In this document: piece after piece, positions 28,088 to 37,087 of the stretch
Position numbering within the stretch: position 1 is the first letter of the stretch
Layout: each line of letters begins with the position of its first letter
DNA from: a bacterium
Lineage (GTDB): Bacteria > Hydrothermota > 32-111
Assembly: GCA_028698175.1 (NCBI GenBank)
Contig: JAQVDU010000003.1
Span: 1 to 48,218, forward strand
Direction: 5' to 3'
Length of the DNA stretch: 48,218 nt
Translations under genes and position numbers: made by a program
Notes under the pieces: model-generated
Database searches by the model: none
Seen by the model: the letters and a program-made list of their open reading frames with translations, nothing else
What the model was told of the DNA's origin: nothing

Positions 28088-28341
28088 AAAAGAACGTGAT
28101 TCTTATTCTTGTGAGCAACAGAAGCAAATCTGCCGTCACTGTGCAAAAGCTTCTTACTGATTTCGGATGCATCATTAAAACCAGGCTGGGAATACACGAC
28201 GGCGTCGAAAATGTTTGCTCGGAATGCGGACTTGTCATGGTTGAGCTCTCCGGAGACGATAAAGAGGCCAAACACCTTCACGAAAAACTGTCGGCAGTGA
28301 AGGGCGTGACCGCAAAGCTTGTAAGTCTGAAGATGAATTGA
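28084..28341 (+). CDS. TM1266-family (iron-only hydrogenase system regulator-like) small protein
   Basis: 85 aa; VSNRSKSAVTVQKLLTDFGCIIKTRLGIHDGVENVCSECGLVMVELSGDDKEAKHLHEKLSAVKGVTAKLV. Confidence 0.6.
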   Translation: MKKNVILILVSNRSKSAVTVQKLLTDFGCIIKTRLGIHDGVENVCSECGLVMVELSGDDKEAKHLHEKLSAVKGVTAKLVSLKMN

Positions 28342-29484
28342 TCAGTCTGAAAGTCTGCTCTGTATATCCAGAATCTCATCGAGGCCTTTAAAAAAGGCCT
28401 CGATTACATTTGAGTCAAACTGTTTGTCTCTCTCAACCTGAATTAAATCGAGTATCTTTTCAAGGGGCCACGGCTCTTTGTAAGGCCTCTTTGTCGCTAA
28501 AGCGTCGAAAACATCGGCAAGGGCTACGATTCTTCCCTCCACGGGAATGTTCTCTCCCTTCAGTCTGTTCGGATATCCGTTTCCGTCATATCTTTCATGA
28601 TGGCTGAGGGCGATTGAAGCGGCAAATTTTATGAGATGTTCGGAGGAGTCCTTCAGAATCTCATACCCCATTGTAGTGTGCTTTTTCATCATGTCCCACT
28701 CGTCAGGGTCAAGCTTTGCCGGCTTTGTCAGAATTGCGTCCGGTATTCCTAATTTGCCGATGTCATGAAGGGGGCTGGCGTAGAGAAGAAGTTCGCAGTA
28801 TTTTGAATCAAACCCCATGTTTCTTGCTATCACCTCTGAATATCTGCTCATTCTCTTGATGTGAGTGCCGGTGTCCGTATCCTTGTATTCAGCAGCCACT
28901 GAGAGCCTGTAAATGGTCTCCAGATGGGCCCTCTTTATGCTGTCTTTCAGCTGGACGTTTTTTATCGCCACTGCGGCTATGGAGGCAAACGACTCTATTA
29001 TTTTTTCAATTTCATTTGAATATGTGACTATCTTCTCTTCAGAATCCTTCGCGTTGATAAGCTGAAGCACTCCTATTACTTCTTTTTCGTTGTCCTTCAT
29101 AGGTATCGTGAGCATTGAAGTCGATTTATAATTGTTGTTCTGGTCGAATTCTATGTTGAATGAAAACGGGTACTCCTTTGGAATGTTGTAAACGTCATCT
29201 ATTCTTATGATGTCACCGGTGAATGCCGCATAGCCCGCTATCGAATGTTTGTCAATGTAAATCGGAAAGGATTTGAAATTCTTGTTGATGTCTTTCAAAG
29301 TGTCGTTCTGAGTGATAAGAAAAATTAGCCGGTTGCCCTCTTTCAGATAAAGCGAACCTGCATCCGAATTGGTTATGTCGCGCGCCTTTTTAAGCACAGT
29401 GTCAAGAAGGTCGTTAAGCGTTGACTTTGAACTTATAAGTATTGATATATTTATAAGTTCGTTGAGAATGATTTCTTTGTTCAT
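28342..29484 (-). CDS. GAF + HD-GYP domain phosphodiesterase-like protein
   Basis: GAF region, HDIGKLGIPDAIL and HHERYDGNGYPNRLKGENIPVEGRIVALADVFDAL; start placed at M4 (29484) because the likely -10 overlaps the track's M1. Confidence 0.9.
   Translation of the reverse strand: MNKEIILNELINISILISSKSTLNDLLDTVLKKARDITNSDAGSLYLKEGNRLIFLITQNDTLKDINKNFKSFPIYIDKHSIAGYAAFTGDIIRIDDVYNIPKEYPFSFNIEFDQNNNYKSTSMLTIPMKDNEKEVIGVLQLINAKDSEEKIVTYSNEIEKIIESFASIAAVAIKNVQLKDSIKRAHLETIYRLSVAAEYKDTDTGTHIKRMSRYSEVIARNMGFDSKYCELLLYASPLHDIGKLGIPDAILTKPAKLDPDEWDMMKKHTTMGYEILKDSSEHLIKFAASIALSHHERYDGNGYPNRLKGENIPVEGRIVALADVFDALATKRPYKEPWPLEKILDLIQVERDKQFDSNVIEAFFKGLDEILDIQSRLSD
28378..28404. other. Perfect 12-bp hairpin inside the HD-GYP coding sequence, possible terminator for the convergent operon
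   Basis: ATCGAGGCCTTT (28378-28389) AAA AAAGGCCTCGAT (28393-28404); no long T-run after it. Confidence 0.5.
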
Positions 29485-29491
29485 AGATATC

Positions 29492-29519
29492 ATAATAATA
29501 CATAAAATAATTTAGTCAA
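29492..29519 (-). promoter_or_regulatory. Promoter TTGACT-16-TATTAT, 7 nt before ATG 29484
   Basis: Minus strand -35 29514-29519, -10 29492-29497; no SD. Confidence 0.55.
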
Positions 29520-29535
29520 GTTAAAACTCTATATA

Positions 29536-29563
29536 TTGACTTAATCTACAAAACTTGTATACT
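29536..29563 (+). promoter_or_regulatory. Promoter TTGACT-16-TATACT
   Basis: -35 29536-29541, -10 29558-29563; TAGGAGAAATT before ATG 29585. Confidence 0.65.
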
Positions 29564-29584
29564 GAATTACTAATAGGAGAAATT

Positions 29585-30454
29585 ATGAAAATAAAGGCAT
29601 TTGCATCACTGATACTTTTGGCGGTTCTATTTTTGAATGCTCAAGAACCCCTGAGAATACTGCCGGATGACAGGATTGACATTACTGTGATTTTGGCCAA
29701 CGGAGACATAAAATATTCCGAAACTGTTACGACAAAAGGGAATATATATCTTTATAAAACGTCCTATTCGGGAAGTGCGGGAAGTCTGGATTTGTTTCAG
29801 AATACGGAAGAAATTCCAAATGAGAAACTTACCGTTTTTGACTGCATTAACGTAAAGGGATTAACCGCAGATGAAGCGACTGCAAAAATACATGAAAAAT
29901 ATTCCTTAATTTTAAATGTAATCAAGGTGGAAATTGAAATTTCATCAACTAACAACAGGGTTATTTTTGACTACGGAACCTATGTGAATTTCTCGCAATA
30001 CAGCGAAGGAATGACTTACAGCGATTACATGTGGAAATATTCGAATGGTCAAAAAACGTCGAAAGATTCGGTCTATGTGAGAAGAGAGAATGAAATTGTC
30101 AAGAGAAGCGTTTATGATGCTGCCGAAAGAATGGATATTGTTATGTTAGAACCGGATCTTGTCTACGTGACAGGTGAAGTAAAAGTTGCAAGGGCTTTCC
30201 CGTACAATCCTGGTCTTTCGATGGAAGAGTACATAGCAAAAGCCGGCGGAATAACTCATTACGGTTCAAAGTTAGGCGTGAAAATCTCCGACCGAGAAGG
30301 TAAAAATAAAAGCAAATCATCTGCCATATCGCCTGGCGATATAATTTATGTTCCATCAAATTACATCGCATATTTCAGAGATTTCAACATTTTTGTATCT
30401 GCAATTGCCACGCTTACGGCAGCATTGATAGCCGCAGGAATAATTTCTTTTTAA
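29585..30454 (+). CDS. Wza-like polysaccharide export protein (PES/SLBB)
   Basis: Signal peptide, VKGLTADEATAKIHEKYS, VYVTGEVKVARAFPYNPGLSMEEYIAKAGGI, SPGDIIYVP; hydrophobic C-terminus. Start is 29585; the track start at 29555 lies upstream of the -10. Confidence 0.85.
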   Translation: MKIKAFASLILLAVLFLNAQEPLRILPDDRIDITVILANGDIKYSETVTTKGNIYLYKTSYSGSAGSLDLFQNTEEIPNEKLTVFDCINVKGLTADEATAKIHEKYSLILNVIKVEIEISSTNNRVIFDYGTYVNFSQYSEGMTYSDYMWKYSNGQKTSKDSVYVRRENEIVKRSVYDAAERMDIVMLEPDLVYVTGEVKVARAFPYNPGLSMEEYIAKAGGITHYGSKLGVKISDREGKNKSKSSAISPGDIIYVPSNYIAYFRDFNIFVSAIATLTAALIAAGIISF

Positions 30455-30463
30455 GGAGAAGAG

Positions 30464-31549
30464 ATGTTTATCAGCATGGAAAAATTCATAAAACTTCTTC
30501 AGAACAACTTAAGAGTAATTGCGGCCTGGACTGTCATTTTTACTTTAATCGGTGTCGGATTGACTTTTATTCTTCCAAAGTATTACAGAGCGACTGGTGT
30601 GTTTTACCTTATTTCAGATGAAAAATTTTCTTCTTCGTCGATTTCCGACCTTTTAATGAATGTGAGCAATTTATCTAAAGGCTTCAAAAGCGGCATTGAC
30701 ATTGAACATCTCATAGAGACGGAATTTGTCAGGAATAAAGTGATCGCGAGAACCGAACTTATGAAGAAGAAATCAATAGAAAAGAAAATAGACGCATATA
30801 TGTGGCTGAAAGAAAGCATTTCGATAAATCCGTATAATGACGGAATGGTGAAACTCTCATGCAAAGAAAAGGATCCCCTGTTGGCGAGAGACATAGTTGA
30901 GGCATACCTGTTCGTCATAGATTCTTTCTACAGGGAGAGCGGAATGTTTGTTGCACGGAACTACCGTATATATCTTGAAAAAAGGGAAAAGGAACTTTTA
31001 ACCCAGATGCAGAGCAGTATGACTGCCATGCAGAATTATCAGAGAGAAAACAACATTATTTATCCTGAAATTGAATACAAAACATTATATGAAAACGTAA
31101 TAGCTCCGATAAAGCAGAATATGCTTGAGGTAACACTGAGAAAGGCAAGAGAAGAAGAAATATTCGGCGACAAGTCCTCTTCTCTCGTTTCCGAAAAGGA
31201 GCTTGACATCTCATCTGAAATCCTTGATCAATTGTATTCTGAAAACAATAAAATAATGTCGGCTCTGAACAAATTCCCGGAAAAGGTAAAAAACTATATT
31301 CTTCTCAAATTGAATACTGACATATCAGTTTCATTATACACTACAGTTAAGGCAGAACTTGAAAAAGCGATTCTTGAAGAGAAAAGGGATATTCCATCAA
31401 TGCATATCATAGACATTCCTGAAATACCTGAAGAGCATTTTTTCCCGCGGAAGAGAGACGGAGCTTTCGTCGGTTTTATTCTCGGAATAATTTGCGCATG
31501 CCTCTACGTATACTTAAGAAATGCCAGGCTGTTGAGAAATCAAAATTAG
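30464..31549 (+). CDS. Wzz-type chain-length determinant protein
   Basis: 361 aa, N- and C-terminal TM segments flanking a coiled-coil-like region; no Walker motifs of a fused tyrosine kinase. Confidence 0.83.
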   Translation: MFISMEKFIKLLQNNLRVIAAWTVIFTLIGVGLTFILPKYYRATGVFYLISDEKFSSSSISDLLMNVSNLSKGFKSGIDIEHLIETEFVRNKVIARTELMKKKSIEKKIDAYMWLKESISINPYNDGMVKLSCKEKDPLLARDIVEAYLFVIDSFYRESGMFVARNYRIYLEKREKELLTQMQSSMTAMQNYQRENNIIYPEIEYKTLYENVIAPIKQNMLEVTLRKAREEEIFGDKSSSLVSEKELDISSEILDQLYSENNKIMSALNKFPEKVKNYILLKLNTDISVSLYTTVKAELEKAILEEKRDIPSMHIIDIPEIPEEHFFPRKRDGAFVGFILGIICACLYVYLRNARLLRNQN

Positions 31550-32980
31550 ATGTCCTATTTAAGAAAAGCCTATAAAGACAGTATTACATTCGGGTTGGGC
31601 AACATAATTTCCAGATTTATCATTGTTCTTCTTCTCCCTTTTTACACAAGAGTTTTATCTATACAGGATTTTGGAATATTTTCGCTTCTTTTGATATACT
31701 TTAACGTGGTCTCCATAATTGCCAGATTCGGAGTGGCAAATATAATGCTAAAATATTATATAGAGGAGAAGGATAGAGAGGAGCAGAAGCGCGTCGCCGG
31801 ATCAGCATTGACCTATTTATCGGCGATAAATGCAATAATATTCGTTTTGGTGGTTCTTTTTTCAAAAAGCATATCATCTTTAATCCTGAGAGATGATTAC
31901 TCATTTCTAATAATTCTATTCACCATGAATGCTTTTTTTGAAGCCATTGAGGGAAATTTTGTTTCAATAATGACTGCTGAAAGCAGATGGAAGGCATATG
32001 CTTTTGCAGCAATTTCATATGCGGTTTCCCTTGTTCTGTTCTCGGTTGTTTCAATTTACGGTTTCAAATCTGGCATTGGCGGACTATCATGGTCTTTACT
32101 GCTGGCAAAAGCGATAATGTTCACAATATCGTATATCGCCGTGAGAGACTGCATTAACCTCAAACCGAAAATTATTTATATACGAAAGTATTTTGATCTG
32201 GGGAAGCATCTTATTGTGTCAAACCTCTGCTTCTGGGTGATAAATATGTCAGACAAAATAATGCTCAACTATTTCCGGGGTGTCGAGGATGTGGCTGTGC
32301 TCTCCGTGGCAAACAGGATAGCATCAATAATACAGCTCTTCATATACATACCTTTTACCATGGTATGGAATCAACTAAGCATAAGAATATACAGAGAGAA
32401 GGATTCATCAAAAATCTACGGAGAAATATTCACACATTTAATAATGGTTCTCGCCGCTGTAACTCTTGCAATAACGATTTTTTCAAAGGAAATCGTTGTC
32501 ATTCTTACAACGCCTGCATATTTAAAAGCCTGGCTTCCTTCTGCCATTGCAGCTTTGAGCATGTCACTATTTACCTTGTACTATTATTTTACTTTTTACT
32601 CCACCGTAGTGGAAAAAACCGATTTCATTTCCAAAATCTCTATTGCGGGCATGTTGCTAAATCTTACCCTTAATTTAATTATGGTTTACTTTTTGGGAAT
32701 AATGGGAGCGGCGTTCACTGGTTTGGTCACTTATGCATTTATGTTCATTTTCATATTCATCTATGCGGATAAGGCTCTTAAAATGAAATTTGACATAAGA
32801 AAAATTGCTTTGATATTGATGCTGTCATCTATTCTTTCCGTTTCATCGATTATTTCAGTGCATTTCTGGTGGATAAAAGCGCTGATTTACATTGTGTATG
32901 CAACGATAGCATACAGATTTTTCGGGAACTTCAGAAAATTCAAATCACTTATTTTGGAAAACGTCAAAAGATTTATATAA
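31550..32980 (+). CDS. Polysaccharide flippase (Wzx-like, MOP superfamily)
   Basis: 476 aa, ~12 TM segments, SITFGLGNIISRFIIVLLLPFYTRVLSIQDFGIFSLL. Confidence 0.9.
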   Translation: MSYLRKAYKDSITFGLGNIISRFIIVLLLPFYTRVLSIQDFGIFSLLLIYFNVVSIIARFGVANIMLKYYIEEKDREEQKRVAGSALTYLSAINAIIFVLVVLFSKSISSLILRDDYSFLIILFTMNAFFEAIEGNFVSIMTAESRWKAYAFAAISYAVSLVLFSVVSIYGFKSGIGGLSWSLLLAKAIMFTISYIAVRDCINLKPKIIYIRKYFDLGKHLIVSNLCFWVINMSDKIMLNYFRGVEDVAVLSVANRIASIIQLFIYIPFTMVWNQLSIRIYREKDSSKIYGEIFTHLIMVLAAVTLAITIFSKEIVVILTTPAYLKAWLPSAIAALSMSLFTLYYYFTFYSTVVEKTDFISKISIAGMLLNLTLNLIMVYFLGIMGAAFTGLVTYAFMFIFIFIYADKALKMKFDIRKIALILMLSSILSVSSIISVHFWWIKALIYIVYATIAYRFFGNFRKFKSLILENVKRFI

Positions 32981-34066
32981 ATCAATAAGCTTGATTTTTT
33001 CTTTATCCCAGTTCATTTCAGCGGATACCTTTTCATATGCAATTTCAGCCCTCTTCCTGTATCTTTCACGATTTTTAAGCACTAACGTAATAGATTCTGC
33101 AATGCTGTAAGGGTCTAAAGGATTGAAAAAATCAGATGTCTCCGCAAAAATAACTTTCCAGTAATGAAAATTCGACATTAGCACGGGGATTCTAAAAGCC
33201 ATGTATTCGAAGGGTTTGTTAGGCATTGTGGTATAATGATTTCTTGCCGGAAGAAAAGGAACAATTCCGATGTCAGCCGACGGGAAAAACCGATAATGCT
33301 CGCCGTAAGGAAAATTTCCAAGGTAACGAACGTCGGAGAACCCCTTCATTTTTCTGCATCTCTCCTCAATATCTTTCTCCAGCCAAGGTCCCACCAGCCA
33401 CAACTCAACTGCTCCATTTAAAATCTCCATAGCCTCTATCAATTTGTATATACCTCTGATTTCAGTGAGGCCTCCGCTATACAAAACTACGGGCTTGTTC
33501 TTTTTATAAACTTCCCCGCCTGCCACTGGAATATTTATAAAGGAATTGAAATCAGGGTAATTATTTATTAAAACGCACTTTGTTTTGCTGTAAGCTTTTA
33601 TTAAATCAGGTCTTGCCACTATTATTGAAGAAAAACAGCGAAAAAATGCCCTGTCGAAAAACCAGGTCAATTCCGCCAAAAGGATCCTTACATGTCCCTT
33701 TCCAATCCATTTACGGCTCTCTACCATCCCTTTAATGTTTTCCATAACCTCAAGCACAACCTTCTTGCCGAGCATTCGCAGAAAAAAGCCGGCAAAGATT
33801 AGCTCAGGATCGAAAAAATGATAAACATCATAATTTAGAATCTTCTTTGAAGAAAGAACATCTAAAGTGGAGAATAGAATTCTCGCTATCTTTGACTCTC
33901 TTCTTCTAATGGGGATTAATGTTATTGATCCGACCCTCGCCTCGCAATTTATTTTTGCAGACAACAGGAATACGGAGTGTCCTGCTTCGCTTAGAGTCTT
34001 TGCGGCTTTATGGAAGATTCTGACGTCATAAGGGTCATGCACCGTGCTTATCAAAGCCACTTTCAA
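32945..34066 (-). CDS. GT4-type glycosyltransferase
   Basis: 373 aa; TTG start with AGGAGG upstream; VLYSGGLTEIRGIYKLIEAM, FFPSADIGIVPFLPARNHYTTMPNKPFEYMAFRIPVLMS. Confidence 0.87.
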   Translation of the reverse strand: MKVALISTVHDPYDVRIFHKAAKTLSEAGHSVFLLSAKINCEARVGSITLIPIRRRESKIARILFSTLDVLSSKKILNYDVYHFFDPELIFAGFFLRMLGKKVVLEVMENIKGMVESRKWIGKGHVRILLAELTWFFDRAFFRCFSSIIVARPDLIKAYSKTKCVLINNYPDFNSFINIPVAGGEVYKKNKPVVLYSGGLTEIRGIYKLIEAMEILNGAVELWLVGPWLEKDIEERCRKMKGFSDVRYLGNFPYGEHYRFFPSADIGIVPFLPARNHYTTMPNKPFEYMAFRIPVLMSNFHYWKVIFAETSDFFNPLDPYSIAESITLVLKNRERYRKRAEIAYEKVSAEMNWDKEKIKLIDLYKSFDVFQNK

Positions 34067-35450
34067 AATATACCCTCCTGTATTTTTGATGGATCATCAG
34101 CATGAGCATTCCTATCCAAATTGTCTGATTGTACATTACAAAATTCGAATCGACAGCTCCGTTTAAAAGGTAGTTTAACAGAATAACTCCAGGTATAAGA
34201 AATTCTTTGACATTCTTCTCTTTCACGTAAATTTTAACAAGTTCAATCATGGTAAAAAGATACATGGAGAGTACTGCTATGAAACCGAAAATGCCGGTCT
34301 TCCAAAGAAGAACAAGATATGAATTATCTACGAATTCCTGAGTTTTGCCTGTATCAGATTGCATATAAACTGCCCCCAATCCTACTCCGATGAAATTAGA
34401 TTCGCTGAAAATTTGCCATATTTTTGCATAATCCTCCATTCTTACGCTCAAAGCGCGGTCGGAAGAAAAAGAGGAAAATGAAAACTGCGTGAATCGGTAC
34501 ATTAAAAGGTTGAATATGGATTCTCCGAAGACTGCTTTGAATATTTGAACTGCGATGACCAGAAGAGTTAAAACAATAAAAATGACAATGGCCAGTCTGA
34601 AAATGAAATACAGTTTTTTCTTTGATATAAAAAAAAGGTAAATTACAAACACACAAAGGTCAAAGAGAATGCACACCCATAATGACCTTTGAAGAGAAAG
34701 AATCGCCGCCGAAAGGCAGAAAAACATAATGGCATAATATAAAAAACGATTTTTTTTTGATAGATATCCGTCTGCTATGTTGAATATGATTGCCGGAAAT
34801 GAAATAATAGTTATAGTCGCCATTCTGGTGACTACTCTTGTCAATACACCAACCGACAAGGCGGCCCGGTACATTACAAAATACTCTATTGACACAAAAA
34901 AAGTCGCAAGAAGAAGAAAAAAATAGAATTCTCTTTCCTTTATCTCATAAATAGAAATAAAAATAAACGGGATGACATACATCAAAAGAATCAATGTGCC
35001 CCTGAGAATTTTTACTATTTCATAACCTCTCAGAAATCCGATGGTCATGTATACTGCGATCACAGAGGTAAGAAAAATTTGGAGCAAGGGAATGTCGATT
35101 TTCTTTTTTTTAAGATTGTCAAATTTTATACCGGTATAAATAACTGCGAAGAGAATGCAGATGAGAAGTCCAGCTGCAACATGGTAGTCATTTATACCTA
35201 TGGGAATGCCATAAACCTTCCTTCTGAACTGCTCAAGAGGGATAACAGAGATAAAAAAACAGAAAGATAAGAAGATTCTAGGGGGAGTGTTCGCAAGAGC
35301 GATAAAAATCAAAGGCAAAATCAAAAGCGCGGCATAGAGGAAAACTTCAGGGCGGTACAAAATCAGAAAGTAAGAAATGATAAAGAGCAACAAGATTATT
35401 GTTTTAAGTCTCCAATCTTCAGCCAACGACTTTGGATTAAATCTAAGCAT
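34035..35450 (-). CDS. O-antigen ligase/polymerase-like (Wzy/WaaL) membrane protein
   Basis: 471 aa, multi-TM; NFIGVGLGAVYMQSDTGKTQEFVDNSYLVLLWKTGIFGF. Confidence 0.83.
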   Translation of the reverse strand: MLRFNPKSLAEDWRLKTIILLLFIISYFLILYRPEVFLYAALLILPLIFIALANTPPRIFLSFCFFISVIPLEQFRRKVYGIPIGINDYHVAAGLLICILFAVIYTGIKFDNLKKKKIDIPLLQIFLTSVIAVYMTIGFLRGYEIVKILRGTLILLMYVIPFIFISIYEIKEREFYFFLLLATFFVSIEYFVMYRAALSVGVLTRVVTRMATITIISFPAIIFNIADGYLSKKNRFLYYAIMFFCLSAAILSLQRSLWVCILFDLCVFVIYLFFISKKKLYFIFRLAIVIFIVLTLLVIAVQIFKAVFGESIFNLLMYRFTQFSFSSFSSDRALSVRMEDYAKIWQIFSESNFIGVGLGAVYMQSDTGKTQEFVDNSYLVLLWKTGIFGFIAVLSMYLFTMIELVKIYVKEKNVKEFLIPGVILLNYLLNGAVDSNFVMYNQTIWIGMLMLMIHQKYRRVYFESGFDKHGA

Positions 35451-36573
35451 TAAGAAAATCCATTAATGTGCGGATTATTCTCATTGAGCTTTTGCCGTCT
35501 CCGTAAGGGTTGGAATTGGTTTTAAATGACTTGTAGTATTTTAGAGACTCAAAAGATTTTTTCACTTCTTTAAAGATTTTATTTGAATTTGAGCCTACCA
35601 GCTTTGCGACTCCCGAGTCAATGCCTTCAGGTCTTTCAGTCACATTTCTCATTACAAAGACCGGCTTGCCGAACGTAGGTGCCTCTTCCTGAATGCCGCC
35701 GCTGTCCGTCAGTATTATGTAAGAGCGTTCCATTAGGTAAATCATTTCAGGATAACTTACAGGTTCGATTAAAGATATATTGTCGATATCACCGAGAATT
35801 TTTTTGACTGGCCTTCTGACGTTTGGATTGAGATGAACCGGGTAAACTATGTGCGTCTGGTCAATCTCTTTGGCTATTCTCTTTATCGCCCTGCATATGT
35901 TTTCAAAGGGTTTCCCGAAAGATTCCCTTCTGTGTCCGGTAACAAGAACAATTTTTCCTTTATTCGGTATGCCGGAGAGAGAAATTTTGAGTCTTCTTTG
36001 CCACACATTTTTTCTGATAATTTTTCTCCCCTCCTGAAGTGCGTCTATGACAGTATTTCCCGTGACAAAAATGCTCTTTGGGCTTACACTCTCTTTTAAA
36101 AGATTCTCTTTTGAATTAACGGTGGGCGCGAAATTCAAGTCAGAAAGACGCGAGATCATCCCTCTGTTTGCCTCTTCCGGGAAGGGGGAAAACTTATCAT
36201 TAGTTCTAAGCCCCGCTTCTATATGAGCGACTGGAATCTTGTGATAGTATGCGATGAGAGCTCCGACAAAAGCTGTTGTCGTATCACCTTGAACTACTAT
36301 CATATCAAACTTTTTACCGGAGATAACTGTCTCAATCTGTTTAGCTATCTCGCCCGTGAGGTATGACAGGGACTGGTTGGGTTTCATAACATCGAGATCA
36401 TAATCAGTCCGAATGGAAAAAAAATCAAGCACCTGTTTCAGCATCTCCTTATGCTGTCCCGTCGAACATGTGAAGACATTGAATTTTCCGGTCTTTTTAC
36501 CAAGCAGAATCAAAGGCGCAAGTTTTATTGCCTCAGGTCTGGTGCCGAATACGAACAATACGTTCTTTTTCAT
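35443..36573 (-). CDS. wecB: UDP-N-acetylglucosamine 2-epimerase (non-hydrolysing)
   Basis: 376 aa; FGTRPEAIKLAPL, VQGDTTTAFVGAL, HIEAGLRT, VTGHRRESFG, LTDSGGIQEEAPTFGKPVFVMRNVTERPEGI. Confidence 0.95.
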   Translation of the reverse strand: MKKNVLFVFGTRPEAIKLAPLILLGKKTGKFNVFTCSTGQHKEMLKQVLDFFSIRTDYDLDVMKPNQSLSYLTGEIAKQIETVISGKKFDMIVVQGDTTTAFVGALIAYYHKIPVAHIEAGLRTNDKFSPFPEEANRGMISRLSDLNFAPTVNSKENLLKESVSPKSIFVTGNTVIDALQEGRKIIRKNVWQRRLKISLSGIPNKGKIVLVTGHRRESFGKPFENICRAIKRIAKEIDQTHIVYPVHLNPNVRRPVKKILGDIDNISLIEPVSYPEMIYLMERSYIILTDSGGIQEEAPTFGKPVFVMRNVTERPEGIDSGVAKLVGSNSNKIFKEVKKSFESLKYYKSFKTNSNPYGDGKSSMRIIRTLMDFLNA

Positions 36574-37085
36574 CAGAGTTTCATTATTCCGCCGGCTTCA
36601 TAAATGTCCAGCGCCACTTTTGACATTTTAAATGCATTGAAATCATTGCCGTTATTTAAATTTTTTATTATTCCTGTTTTTAGATCAATCTCTATCTCGT
36701 CACCCGAAGCGAACTTTCCCGAAGAGAATATATTTGGAGCTTCAATAAGGGGAAGGCCCGAGTTGATGGCATTTCTTTTATAGATAGCGCCGAAGGATTC
36801 TCCTATGATTGCCTGAACGCCGAGCGAAATAAAGCAGTCAACTGCCTGCTGTCTCGAAGACCCGGCTCCGAAATTTTCGCCCACTATCAAAATGTCGTTT
36901 TTTACGGCTTTTTTCGCAAAGTCCTCCCATCCGCCAAGGTTGTCGAATGAATACTGACCCATCTTTGATATATCCGTTATTGCTAGATACCTGTTATGAA
37001 AAATCATGTCCGTATCAATGTCATTTATTTTCTTTCCTTCCTTGTCTGAAATAATCCACACTCTGCCTTTTAGAATTTTGTTCAT
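36573..37085 (-). CDS. 3-isopropylmalate dehydratase/homoaconitase-type small subunit
   Basis: VWIISDKEGKKINDIDTDMIFHNRYLAI, LIVGENFGAGSSRQQAVDCF; ATG 37085 with AAGGAG preferred over GTG 37091. Confidence 0.88.
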   Translation of the reverse strand: MNKILKGRVWIISDKEGKKINDIDTDMIFHNRYLAITDISKMGQYSFDNLGGWEDFAKKAVKNDILIVGENFGAGSSRQQAVDCFISLGVQAIIGESFGAIYKRNAINSGLPLIEAPNIFSSGKFASGDEIEIDLKTGIIKNLNNGNDFNAFKMSKVALDIYEAGGIMKL

Positions 37086-37087
37086 AA

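Noticed and set aside
29555-29584. Track start of the Wza-like protein at 29555 (MYTELLIGEI...)
   Set aside because: It lies upstream of the predicted -10 (29558-29563); ATG 29585 follows a good SD and begins a signal peptide.
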